Positions 1-6,258 of a DNA stretch of 14,173 nucleotides are shown in pieces (the first letter of the stretch is position 1; each line of letters begins with the position of its first letter). Source of the stretch: JBHGBB01 sp041946755 (GTDB lineage: Bacteria > UBP4 > UBA4092 > JAOAEQ01). Position numbers and translations under genes: made by a program. The notes under the pieces are model-generated. The model made no database searches and was not told where the DNA came from. It saw nothing but the letters and a program-made list of their open reading frames with translations. The stretch covers positions 1-14,173 of the forward strand of contig JBHGBB010000093.1 in the NCBI GenBank assembly GCA_041946755.1. The letters run 5' to 3'.

Positions 1-2
1 TG

Positions 3-833
3 TTTCAAAATCAGGATAAACTGCCAGTGAGAATAATTATCTATCATCAAACGTGCAATGTTGCGCTAGCGCAAAAAGAAGGATTGCCCCGGATCGGCGG
101 CTGTCTCCTAATCGATGGTTCGATCGGCTCTCATACCGCCGCGGTTACCGAACCGTTTAATGATAAACCGGAAAGTACCGGAGTCCTCTATTTTACCGAC
201 CAAGAATTATATGGGTTTATTGAATCGGCTCATTGTGCGGGATTACAGGTATCAATGCATGCAATTGGCGACCGCGCTATCGGCCAAATCCTGAATGCGT
301 ATCAGAAGGTACTGACCAAATATCCGAGAACCGACCATCGGCATCGGATCGAACATTATGAACTGCCAAAACCGGAACAAATCCAGTTAACTGCTAAACT
401 TGGAATCCTGCTGGGAATGCAGCCGACATTCGATTATCTCTGGGGTGGCGCTGGTCAGCTGTATGAAACCCGGCTGGGGCTGCAACGCAGTCTCGATTCG
501 AATCCATTCCGGGCCATCCTTGATGCGGGAATTAAAATCGCCGGGGGATCGGATAGCTATGTTACGCCCATGGACCCGATGCTCGGTATCCATTCAGCGG
601 TGAACCATTTTTCGCCGTCATCCCGGGTAACGGTAGATGAAGCGATTCGGATGTATACTACCACAGCAGCGTATGTAGCATTTGAAGAAAAACAAAAGGG
701 AACGATTGAACCCGGTAAACTTGCAGATTTAGTGGTGCTGGAAAAGAATCCTTATAAAGTTCCGGTTATTGCATTGAAAGATGTTCCAGTATCCATGACC
801 ATCTGCAGAGGTGAAATTGTTTATAACCACTGA
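3..833 (+). CDS. YtcJ-like amidohydrolase (amidohydrolase-3 family), 5' truncated by window edge
   Basis: This is the C-terminal half (276 residues) of a metal-dependent hydrolase of the amidohydrolase superfamily, YtcJ-like branch. The frame is open to the window edge, so the GTG at 27 is internal. Visible family landmarks, numbered from the first complete codon, are DGSIGSHTAA near residue 38, the HAIGD motif (86-90) with a metal-ligand His, HRIEH (114-118), and GGSD (181-184) with the last metal-ligand Asp. The typical C-terminal strand GTIEPGKLADLVVLEKNP follows. Family members are about 500-550 residues, so roughly half is missing. They are cytoplasmic, or exported when a signal peptide is present; that end is outside the window. 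Substrates are usually N-substituted amides or similar compounds, and nothing here fixes the substrate. The TGA stop lies inside the left arm of the inverted repeat that fills the gap to tilS. Confidence 0.93.
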   Translation, partial: FQNQDKLPVRIIIYHQTCNVALAQKEGLPRIGGCLLIDGSIGSHTAAVTEPFNDKPESTGVLYFTDQELYGFIESAHCAGLQVSMHAIGDRAIGQILNAYQKVLTKYPRTDHRHRIEHYELPKPEQIQLTAKLGILLGMQPTFDYLWGGAGQLYETRLGLQRSLDSNPFRAILDAGIKIAGGSDSYVTPMDPMLGIHSAVNHFSPSSRVTVDEAIRMYTTTAAYVAFEEKQKGTIEPGKLADLVVLEKNPYKVPVIALKDVPVSMTICRGEIVYNH

Positions 834-884
834 GTTCACTGCAATTCACTGAATTATTCTGCGAGTTCAGTGGCTTCAGTGGTT
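825..884. repeat. Intergenic imperfect inverted repeat (CACTGA/TCAGTG type)
   Basis: The arms at 825-841 and 868-884 pair at 14 of 17 positions around a 26-nt spacer. Each half is built from short tandem units (TTCACTG, TTCAGTGG). The element fills the amidohydrolase-tilS gap, contains the upstream TGA stop, and ends 7 nt before the tilS ATG. RNA from it would fold into a long imperfect hairpin. I infer a dispersed small repeat, but only one copy is visible. Confidence 0.75.
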
Positions 885-891
885 TAGATAA

Positions 892-2361
892 ATGCTTTTA
901 AAGAATATTAATAAAACCATCCAGAAGAATAATCTCATTCAAAAAGGTGACCGGGTTATTGTCGCAGTTTCCGGCGGCCCGGATTCGGTAGCGCTGTTAC
1001 TGCTCCTGAATGAATTAAAGAAGGAATATAACCTTAACCTGTTTGTCGTCCATCTGAACCATCAGTTTCGCGGAAAAGAAGCGGATGCAGATGCCCGGTT
1101 TGTCCAATCGTTAGCCAGAAACCTTAACCTGCCTTGTTTTGTTAAATCGGTTAATGTTCCAGAGGTTGCAAAGAAAAAGAAGAAATCGCCGGAAGAGATG
1201 GCGCGCGAAATCCGGTATGCTTTCCTTCAGGATATCGCCCAGAAGGAACAAGCGAATAAAATCGCACTTGGGCATAATGCTGACGACCAAACGGAAACGA
1301 TTCTGATGTGGCTCTTGCGCGGTGCGGGAATTGAAGGATTGGCCGGTATGGAAATCGCTCGTAAGAGCGAAGTACCAAATATCAAGTACCAAGTACCAAA
1401 CAAGTTGAGATGCTCTTGCCAAAATCAGATATATATCATTCGACCACTACTTGAAACATCGAGAAAAGAGATTTTAGAGTACTTGAAAGAGAAGAAGCAG
1501 AAATATCGGGTAGATAAAACCAATCTGAAACCAATCTATCTAAGGAATCGGATTAGGAACAACCTTATTCCACAATTAGAGAAAGAATATAATCCGAACT
1601 TAAAAGAGACCTTATTAAGGACCGCTACTATTCTTCGGGATGAACTCACTTATTTTGAATCAGCAGCAGAGATGATTCTCGCCTGTATCCGAAATCGGGA
1701 ACGAACCGATTGTTTTGCGATTAATCTATCCGAATTCCGGCACCTCGACCGGGCAATACATCGGCATCTGATTCGGCAGTCAATACTACAAGTTTGCGGG
1801 ACGTTAACCGGAATCGGGTTTGACCATATCGAAGCTATCCTCGAACTTGCTAAATCTGGCGGAGACGGATTAATGCTGCATCTACCAGGTCAGGTAACGG
1901 TACGAATCGAACAGGATGAACTCTGTTTCTACCTCGGCAGACCGAAAAAGGATAGAATGCTGGTTAGAGAACCGATTGCTGTTCCCGGAACAACCACAAA
2001 CCAATCATTTGAAATAACGATTACTACTGAACTAAAAAAGATTACTGCAATTGATAAGAATCGACTACTGCGATTAGATCGATTTACTGCTGTACTAGAC
2101 GCGGATAAACTCCAATTCCCATTAACCCTTCGGAATTGGCAGATGGGCGATACTTTTATCCCATTAGGAATGACCGGGAAAAAGAAACTGCATGATTTCT
2201 ATATTGATGAGAAAATCCCACGAACGCAGAGAGATAAGGTACCGCTCTTGATAGCCGGTAATGGCAATATTGTTTGGGTAGTAGGTCAACGAATCGATGA
2301 AAGATATAAGATTACTCAGACGACAAAACGTGTACTTAGGATAAGAGTTGTTAAATCCTAA
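892..2361 (+). CDS. tilS: tRNA(Ile)-lysidine synthetase TilS
   Basis: TilS converts the wobble cytidine of the CAU-anticodon tRNA-Ile to lysidine, using ATP and lysine, so that the tRNA reads AUA. It is a cytoplasmic and normally essential enzyme. The 489-residue protein has the N-type ATP-pyrophosphatase P-loop SGGPDS at 27-32, the HNADDQTET motif at 128-136, IIRPLLETSRKEI near 182-194, a middle TilS domain, and a C-terminal TilS domain (about 410-485: LRNWQMGDTFIPLG, KLHDFYIDEKIP). The ATG at 892 has no Shine-Dalgarno and follows a foldback repeat by 7 nt. A segment at about 156-179 (ARKSEVPNIKYQVPNKLRC...) sits where other TilS proteins have only a short loop before IIRPLLE; it looks like a translated repeat insertion. 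The gene converges on efp across a repeat-filled gap. Confidence 0.96.
   Translation: MLLKNINKTIQKNNLIQKGDRVIVAVSGGPDSVALLLLLNELKKEYNLNLFVVHLNHQFRGKEADADARFVQSLARNLNLPCFVKSVNVPEVAKKKKKSPEEMAREIRYAFLQDIAQKEQANKIALGHNADDQTETILMWLLRGAGIEGLAGMEIARKSEVPNIKYQVPNKLRCSCQNQIYIIRPLLETSRKEILEYLKEKKQKYRVDKTNLKPIYLRNRIRNNLIPQLEKEYNPNLKETLLRTATILRDELTYFESAAEMILACIRNRERTDCFAINLSEFRHLDRAIHRHLIRQSILQVCGTLTGIGFDHIEAILELAKSGGDGLMLHLPGQVTVRIEQDELCFYLGRPKKDRMLVREPIAVPGTTTNQSFEITITTELKKITAIDKNRLLRLDRFTAVLDADKLQFPLTLRNWQMGDTFIPLGMTGKKKLHDFYIDEKIPRTQRDKVPLLIAGNGNIVWVVGQRIDERYKITQTTKRVLRIRVVKS
1361..1420. repeat. Repeat insertion inside tilS (AAGTACCAA units)
   Basis: Direct copies of AGTACCAA occur at 1371, 1386 (as AGTACC) and 1392, flanked by imperfect inverted arms GTAAGAGC (1361-1368) and GCTCTTGC (1412-1419). 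The region is translated in frame as a basic/polar insert in the loop before the IIRPLL motif. It resembles the tandem-unit-within-foldback design of the intergenic repeats here. That it is an insertion is inferred from comparison with remembered TilS sequences. Confidence 0.6.
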
Positions 2362-2457
2362 GTTCAAAGTTCAAACAAAGCCCCAATGCCTAAATTCCAA
2401 AATTTTGAATTTGGTGTTTTGGAGTTTGTTTCGGATTTCGATATTCGAATTTCGGAT
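2362..2457. repeat. Repeat-filled gap between convergent tilS and efp
   Basis: The entire gap between the two stop codons is low-complexity foldback sequence. AAGTTCAAAGTTCAAAC opens it, AAATTCCAAAA faces TTTTGAATTT at 2392-2411, and TTCGGATTTCGATATTCG units close it. It shares the exact 13-mer ATTTTGAATTTGG (2402-2414) with the insertion inside the isomerase gene at 10261-10273. The foldback could act as a bidirectional transcription end, but no clean stem with a T-run is seen on either strand. Confidence 0.65.
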
Positions 2458-3027
2458 TTATTTTTTAGTTACACGTTCCGCATATTTCCCGGTATGGGTA
2501 TTAATTTTAACAATATCCCCGACTTTAATAAATTGCGGCACCAGAATTTCCATCCCATTTTCTAAAATTGCGGATTTATACGTTGCATCCGATTCGCCCC
2601 GGATACCGGCTGCAGTAGAACTGATTTTCTCTTCAACCAATTCCGGGAGGATAACACTTACCGGCCGGTCTTCATATAATTGGATCGGAATCAGCATCCC
2701 TTCTTTTAAGAACTTTTCAGCGAATTTCCCAAGGAAGGATTTTGGAATTGAGACCTGGTCATAAGTTCGGGGGTCCATAAAACAATATTCTTCTTCAGTC
2801 ACATAGAGGTATTCCATCTGGTGGGTATCGAGTTCGATATCATCGAGTTTATCATTCTGATGGAACCGGCGGTCGGTTTGGGTGCCGGTAGATAATCGGA
2901 TCAGGCGGGCATGAACGAATCCGGCAAACTGAGCAGTGCCAGTTTTATGTTCTACTTCCAGAACCTTATATAATTCTCCTTCCAACCGAATCGCATTTCC
3001 ATGTTTCAATTCTGCGGCGATTAGCAT
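2458..3027 (-). CDS. efp: Elongation factor P, variant with Gln at the loop tip
   Basis: EF-P binds near the ribosomal E site and relieves stalling at polyproline stretches. The 189-residue length is normal, and the KOW-like N domain (1-65), central OB domain (about 68-125; MEYLYVTEEEYCFMDP) and C-terminal OB domain (about 132-186; LENGMEILVPQFIKVGDIVKI, then GKYAERV) are intact. The N-domain loop reads HKTGTAQFAG (27-36). The tip residue that is usually Lys or Arg and is post-translationally modified is Gln33 here (codon at 2929-2931). The overall sequence is closest in style to the planctomycete/Omnitrophica group, where this loop usually reads GTGKMGG; that comparison is from memory. The start is supported by a strong AGGAGGG (plus-strand 3037-3043) nine nt upstream and by a promoter at 3073-3101. 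No EF-P-modifying enzyme gene (epmA/B or earP) is in the window. Confidence 0.95.
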   Translation of the reverse strand: MLIAAELKHGNAIRLEGELYKVLEVEHKTGTAQFAGFVHARLIRLSTGTQTDRRFHQNDKLDDIELDTHQMEYLYVTEEEYCFMDPRTYDQVSIPKSFLGKFAEKFLKEGMLIPIQLYEDRPVSVILPELVEEKISSTAAGIRGESDATYKSAILENGMEILVPQFIKVGDIVKINTHTGKYAERVTKK

Positions 3028-3072
3028 AGGATTGAGCCCTCCTATCTATAATCGAGTTGAATGAGATACTCT

Positions 3073-3101
3073 ATTGTATCTTACCTCTTTTTATCTTGCA
3101 A
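3073..3101 (-). promoter_or_regulatory. Probable sigma70-type promoter of efp
   Basis: On the minus strand, TTGCAA (3101-3096) and TACAAT (3078-3073) are separated by 17 nt. Transcription would start near 3066, giving a leader of about 39 nt that contains the AGGAGGG ribosome site. The element lies in the divergent 200-bp gap between efp and the gene starting at 3228. The rest of that gap contains a weaker plus-strand candidate, TTGATA (3111-3116), 16 nt, TACATT (3133-3138), which could serve the divergent gene. Confidence 0.55.
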
Positions 3102-3227
3102 CTATCGATTTTGATATTTAGAAGAGTAGGGATACATTTCCGCATCGTTCAGTATTATGATGTAGTTATACCAGCCAAACCAACGATAGTATTTTGCATC
3201 CCATTCCGTCTTTCTGGTATACTTTTA

Positions 3228-3962
3228 ATGGCTATGAACTACGAAATTATTGATGCGAATACTTTGTTTGGATTCTCACCACGACAGAACCTGGATACTT
3301 CTATCGGTCAGTTGCAGAATATGATGAAACGAAATAATGTTTTCCGGGCGATACCTTATTCTTTGCAAGGTGTCTATTATGACTATCGGCTTGGGAACCA
3401 GGAAACCGTTGATCTGAGCAAAACCCATCCAGAGTTTATTCCCGCGTTTAGTGTTGACCCGCGTCAATATTTCGGTTGTATCCAAGAAATCGAGCTTCGG
3501 GCGAACCAAGGATTAAAATTAATCCGATTATTCCCGGAACAACAAGGCTGGCATTTCGAAGCTGCACCGATACCGAAAATGTTAAAGGCGATCGCTGACT
3601 ATAAATTAGTGTCGATGGTCGAATCCCGATCTTGGGGTTCAGCAACCAAACTGGTTGAATATACCAAGCGATATAATATCCCGATAATTCTAACCGGTGT
3701 ATCTTATTTTATTATGGGAGAAGCGATAGAACTGGTTAAAACAGTCCCTAACATTTATCTTGAACCGAGATTGATCAATACTCCAGATGGAATAGATTTA
3801 GTAGCTAAAGAATGTGGGGCGGCATGTATGATATTCGGGTCGCATGCGCCGTTTGATACGATCGAACCGGCGCTCAGATTAGTTGAAGGATCGCATATTT
3901 CTGAAGAAGAGAAACAGCTCATTTTTAGTGGGAATATTAAACGCTTATTGAAATTAAAATAA
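3228..3962 (+). CDS. Amidohydrolase-2 fold protein lacking metal ligands (probable pseudoenzyme)
   Basis: The product is 244 residues with a TIM-barrel pattern like the amidohydrolase-2/TatD-like hydrolases and similar to the next gene. Shared landmarks are the N-terminal strand EIIDAN, HPEFIPAFSVDP, the GLKLIRLFPE strand near 96-104, and MIFGSHAPFD at 201-210. Every expected metal ligand is changed. The DxHxH of the N-terminal strand is DANTL (9-13), the two later His strands read MVES (130-133) and ILTGVS (154-159), and the final FGTD aspartate is His206 in FGSH. Binding or a metal-free function is more likely than hydrolysis. The ATG at 3228 is chosen (ATG 3234 is possible) because upstream codons overlap the efp promoter and encode an unrelated hydrophobic stretch. 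No Shine-Dalgarno is evident. It is followed by its paralogue after 108 bp. Confidence 0.8.
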   Translation: MAMNYEIIDANTLFGFSPRQNLDTSIGQLQNMMKRNNVFRAIPYSLQGVYYDYRLGNQETVDLSKTHPEFIPAFSVDPRQYFGCIQEIELRANQGLKLIRLFPEQQGWHFEAAPIPKMLKAIADYKLVSMVESRSWGSATKLVEYTKRYNIPIILTGVSYFIMGEAIELVKTVPNIYLEPRLINTPDGIDLVAKECGAACMIFGSHAPFDTIEPALRLVEGSHISEEEKQLIFSGNIKRLLKLK

Positions 3963-3980
3963 AATCAAAAACCAAACTTT

Positions 3981-4063
3981 AACCGCAGAGTGCGCAAAGA
4001 AGAAGCAATGTTCGCAAAGTATATCTCTGCGTTCTTAGCGTGAACATAGCGGCCTTTGCGGTT
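3981..4063. repeat. Intergenic inverted repeat (AACCGCAGAG...CTTTGCGGTT type)
   Basis: The terminal arms AACCGCAGAG (3981-3990) and CTTTGCGGTT (4054-4063) pair at 9 of 10 positions, extendable by one T-A pair. The interior carries GCAAAG units on the left and CTGCG/TTAGCG units on the right. It ends 6-7 nt before the ATG at 4071. Similar CGCAGAG/GCAAAG foldbacks are familiar to me from many uncultivated bacterial genomes, from memory and unverified here. Confidence 0.75.
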
Positions 4064-4070
4064 AGCTTTT

Positions 4071-4823
4071 ATGAAAAAGATCGATGTCCATGCGCATTAT
4101 GGATATTGGCCATTTCCGATATTAGCGGATTCGGAATCGGATTTATTGCTGATGTTAGCAGAAAATGAGATCGAGAAATGTATCCTATCTTCAGCAAAAG
4201 CCATCCAGTATGATTTCGTTGCCGGGAATCGGGAATTAAAACCGATACTTGACCGGAATCAGGAATTATATGGATATATCACCTTAAACCCGAATTATCC
4301 GATTGAATCGCAGAAAGAGATTGATACATATCAAAGCCATCCGAAATTCGTTGGCATAAAAATCCATCCGTCGTATGTTGGGCAGGCGATTGATTCCGAA
4401 GAGAATATTGCGATCATTAAAATGGCGGAACAAGCGAATTTGCCATTGCTGATACATACTTATGATGGTGGGGATACTGCCCCACATCGATTGCTGAAGG
4501 TCAGAGAGCAATGTGCGATAATTCCAATTATTATGGCGCATATGGGTGGCAATAATTGGATAGAAGGAATCGAGACCGCAGCATCAGCGCCCGGAATATA
4601 TCTGGATGTCATCTGCAGTTTCTATGATATGGATAAGGCGCGAATAGCGATTGATCGGGTAGGGATAGACCGGTTGGTATTCGGGACCGATTTAACCTTA
4701 ATCCATCCGGCGGTAGCCATCGGGATGTTCGAATCTGCCCGATTGACTGATGATGAACAACAGAAAATATATTATACCAATGCCATCAAAATATTCCCGA
4801 AATTACTTGCTCCGATTAAGTAA
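4071..4823 (+). CDS. Metal-dependent hydrolase, amidohydrolase-2 family
   Basis: The 250-residue protein is a predicted cytoplasmic TIM-barrel metal hydrolase or decarboxylase of the amidohydrolase-2 group. It keeps the expected ligands: H7 and H9 in IDVHAHYG, H129 in LLIHT, H157 in IMAHMGG, and D207 in LVFGTD. The strand FVGIKIHP (93-100) is also typical. The substrate cannot be deduced. The length is at the short end for the family but the barrel looks complete. ATG 4071 is preferred over an in-frame TTG at 4056, which lies inside the repeat arm. There is no Shine-Dalgarno. It sits directly downstream of its metal-less paralogue, so the two may act as a complex or on related ligands; this is inference. 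Confidence 0.88.
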   Translation: MKKIDVHAHYGYWPFPILADSESDLLLMLAENEIEKCILSSAKAIQYDFVAGNRELKPILDRNQELYGYITLNPNYPIESQKEIDTYQSHPKFVGIKIHPSYVGQAIDSEENIAIIKMAEQANLPLLIHTYDGGDTAPHRLLKVREQCAIIPIIMAHMGGNNWIEGIETAASAPGIYLDVICSFYDMDKARIAIDRVGIDRLVFGTDLTLIHPAVAIGMFESARLTDDEQQKIYYTNAIKIFPKLLAPIK

Positions 4824-4840
4824 TCTTACTTTCCTTTCGT

Positions 4841-4870
4841 TTGACCACAAGGTGAATTGGCAAGTATAAT
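4841..4870 (+). promoter_or_regulatory. Promoter of tRNA-Ser
   Basis: TTGACC (4841-4846) and a perfect TATAAT (4865-4870) are separated by 18 nt. They lie 38 nt upstream of the mature tRNA 5' end, leaving a short leader for RNase P removal. Confidence 0.7.
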
Positions 4871-4908
4871 AGTTAAAACTAGGTTACATCAGTTTTCAGT
4901 ATTTATAC

Positions 4909-4999
4909 GGAGAGATGTCCGAGCTGGTTGAAGGAGCACGCCTCGAAAGCGTGTAGGTGGGCAACTGCCTCGTGGGTTCGAACCCCACTCTCTCCGCCA
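4909..4999 (+). tRNA. tRNA-Ser (anticodon CGA)
   Basis: This is a class II tRNA of 91 nt including an encoded CCA. The acceptor stem GGAGAGA pairs with TCTCTCC (4989-4995), followed by discriminator G and CCA (4997-4999). The anticodon stem CACGC/GCGTG encloses the loop CTCGAAA, giving anticodon CGA, which reads UCG. The T arm GTGGGTTCGAACCCCAC is intact. The long variable arm (TAGGTGGGCAACTGCCTC) and the G discriminator mark it as serine. Confidence 0.97.
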
Positions 5000-5060
5000 T
5001 TTTTCGCCAAGTGAAAAATAGCGAGATCTCGCTAAATCCTTTGGTTCTGGCGGATCCGCT
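4999..5060. repeat. Foldback and palindrome cluster after tRNA-Ser
   Basis: ATTTTTC (4999-5005) and GAAAAAT (5013-5019) form a 7-bp stem beginning at the last base of the tRNA. A perfect 14-bp palindrome AGCGAGATCTCGCT (5020-5033) and the palindrome GCGGATCCGC (5050-5059) follow. CGCCA (5005-5009) also faces TGGCG (5048-5052), so the whole block can fold as one. It may help end tRNA transcription, but no T-run follows a stem. Confidence 0.5.
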
Positions 5061-5069
5061 ACTCAAAAT

Positions 5070-5141
5070 AACAACAGATTTAACAGATTAAATGGATTTA
5101 AAATTATAAATTTTAGTTGTTAATCTGTTTAATCTGTTGTT
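5070..5141. repeat. Intergenic near-perfect inverted repeat (AACAGATT type)
   Basis: The 22-nt arms at 5070-5091 and 5120-5141 match as inverted repeats at 21 positions, with a 28-nt spacer. The spacer itself contains AAAATT-ATA-AATTTT. Each arm carries tandem AACAGATT-like units. The right arm ends 7 nt before the dipeptidase ATG at 5149 and contains an in-frame TTG (5137) that could mislead start prediction. Confidence 0.85.
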
Positions 5142-5148
5142 CTTATTT

Positions 5149-6234
5149 ATGAGTCTTATCCCGATTTTTGATGGGCATAACGATACTTTATACCATCTAT
5201 TTCTACCGGAAAAGAGTAAAGGTCGGAGTTTTCTGGTAGAAAGCGAGCATGGTCATCTTGATTTACCGCGTGCAAAGAAAGGCGGTTTAATCGGTGGGAT
5301 TTTTGCTATTTATACCCCACCACCGAAATCTGCTATAGACCAATCTAAACCAAAATCAACAGAAAAGACACCATCTGGTTACTATAGTTCAGAACCGAAA
5401 AAACCGCTTGAATATCGATATGCACATGAGTTTACCAATTCAGTAATCGAGTTCGCTTATCAAATTGAAGCCCAATCGCAGGAGAAAGTCAAAATTATCC
5501 ATAACCTGCTGGAATTGGATTGGAACATTACGCATGATGTTCTTGCGATGGTACTCCATTTTGAAGGTGCAGCACCGATAAAGTCGGATTTAACCGATTT
5601 GGATGAGTTCTATCAGAAAGGATTAAGGTCACTCGGAATAGTATGGAGCCGACCAAATGCGTTCGGATATGGAGTACCGTTCCAATTTCCGCATTCCCCG
5701 GATATCGGTCCCGGATTGACTGATGCCGGGAAAAATCTGGTTGCTAAATGTAATGAGCTTGGTATCATTCTCGATTTAGCGCATCTGAATGAACAAGGGT
5801 TCTGGGATGTTGCCAAGATAACCAAGCATCCGATTGTAGTCAGTCATGCAGGAATTCATACATTGAGCCCCTCATCAAGAAATCTAACTGATAAACAACT
5901 CGATGCAATCGGAGAATCTAATGGGATCATTGGAATAATGTTTCAACCCAGCTATTTTGAGTTTCGGGATGATCAACCAACCACTTCCAAGTCTGAAGTA
6001 AAAATAAAAGAGATTGTTGCCCATATTGATTATGCGGTTAACCGTATCGGAATAGACCATGTAGCGTTAGGTTCTGATTTCGATGGTGCAGAAATGCCGG
6101 CTGAAATTAAAGATGCTACTGGATTACCGAAATTGATCGATGCGCTCCGGGAAAATGGATATGCAGATCCAGCGATCGAACAGATTGCCTATAATAACTG
6201 GTTAAGAATAATTAATGCTACTTGGAAAAAATAA
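5149..6234 (+). CDS. Membrane dipeptidase-type peptidase M19 (renal dipeptidase family)
   Basis: The product is a zinc-dependent dipeptidase of peptidase family M19, 361 residues, within the usual range. Di-zinc site residues are visible: H10 and D12 (DGHNDTL), E139 in VLHFEGA, H212 in LDLAHL, and H233 in VVSHAG. GSDFDG (308-313) supplies the catalytic or substrate-binding aspartate, and R244 follows in PSSRNLTD. There is no signal peptide, so it is probably cytoplasmic, cleaving dipeptides, possibly including D-amino-acid dipeptides as seen in characterised relatives. A Pro/Lys/Ser-rich stretch (about 56-88) is an exposed loop. ATG 5149 is preferred to the TTG at 5137 because the TTG is in the repeat arm; there is no Shine-Dalgarno. 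The membrane protein gene follows after 24 bp and may be co-transcribed. Confidence 0.94.
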   Translation: MSLIPIFDGHNDTLYHLFLPEKSKGRSFLVESEHGHLDLPRAKKGGLIGGIFAIYTPPPKSAIDQSKPKSTEKTPSGYYSSEPKKPLEYRYAHEFTNSVIEFAYQIEAQSQEKVKIIHNLLELDWNITHDVLAMVLHFEGAAPIKSDLTDLDEFYQKGLRSLGIVWSRPNAFGYGVPFQFPHSPDIGPGLTDAGKNLVAKCNELGIILDLAHLNEQGFWDVAKITKHPIVVSHAGIHTLSPSSRNLTDKQLDAIGESNGIIGIMFQPSYFEFRDDQPTTSKSEVKIKEIVAHIDYAVNRIGIDHVALGSDFDGAEMPAEIKDATGLPKLIDALRENGYADPAIEQIAYNNWLRIINATWKK

Positions 6235-6258
6235 TAGCAATTATTGGTAGGTTGCATT

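Noticed and set aside
2348..2764. Plus-strand reading frame of 138 codons antisense to efp
   Set aside because: It is a shadow of efp joined to repeat sequence, with no recognisable protein features.
3057..3227. N-terminal extension of the metal-less amidohydrolase with a hydrophobic, membrane-like stretch
   Set aside because: It overlaps the efp promoter, has no family similarity, and the barrel's first strand starts just after ATG 3228.
4909..5141. tRNA-Ser as an integration site of a mobile island
   Set aside because: No integrase gene and no second copy of the tRNA 3' end is visible in the window.
5137..5148. TTG start for the dipeptidase
   Set aside because: It lies within the repeat right arm and adds MFLF unlike the family; ATG 5149 fits better.
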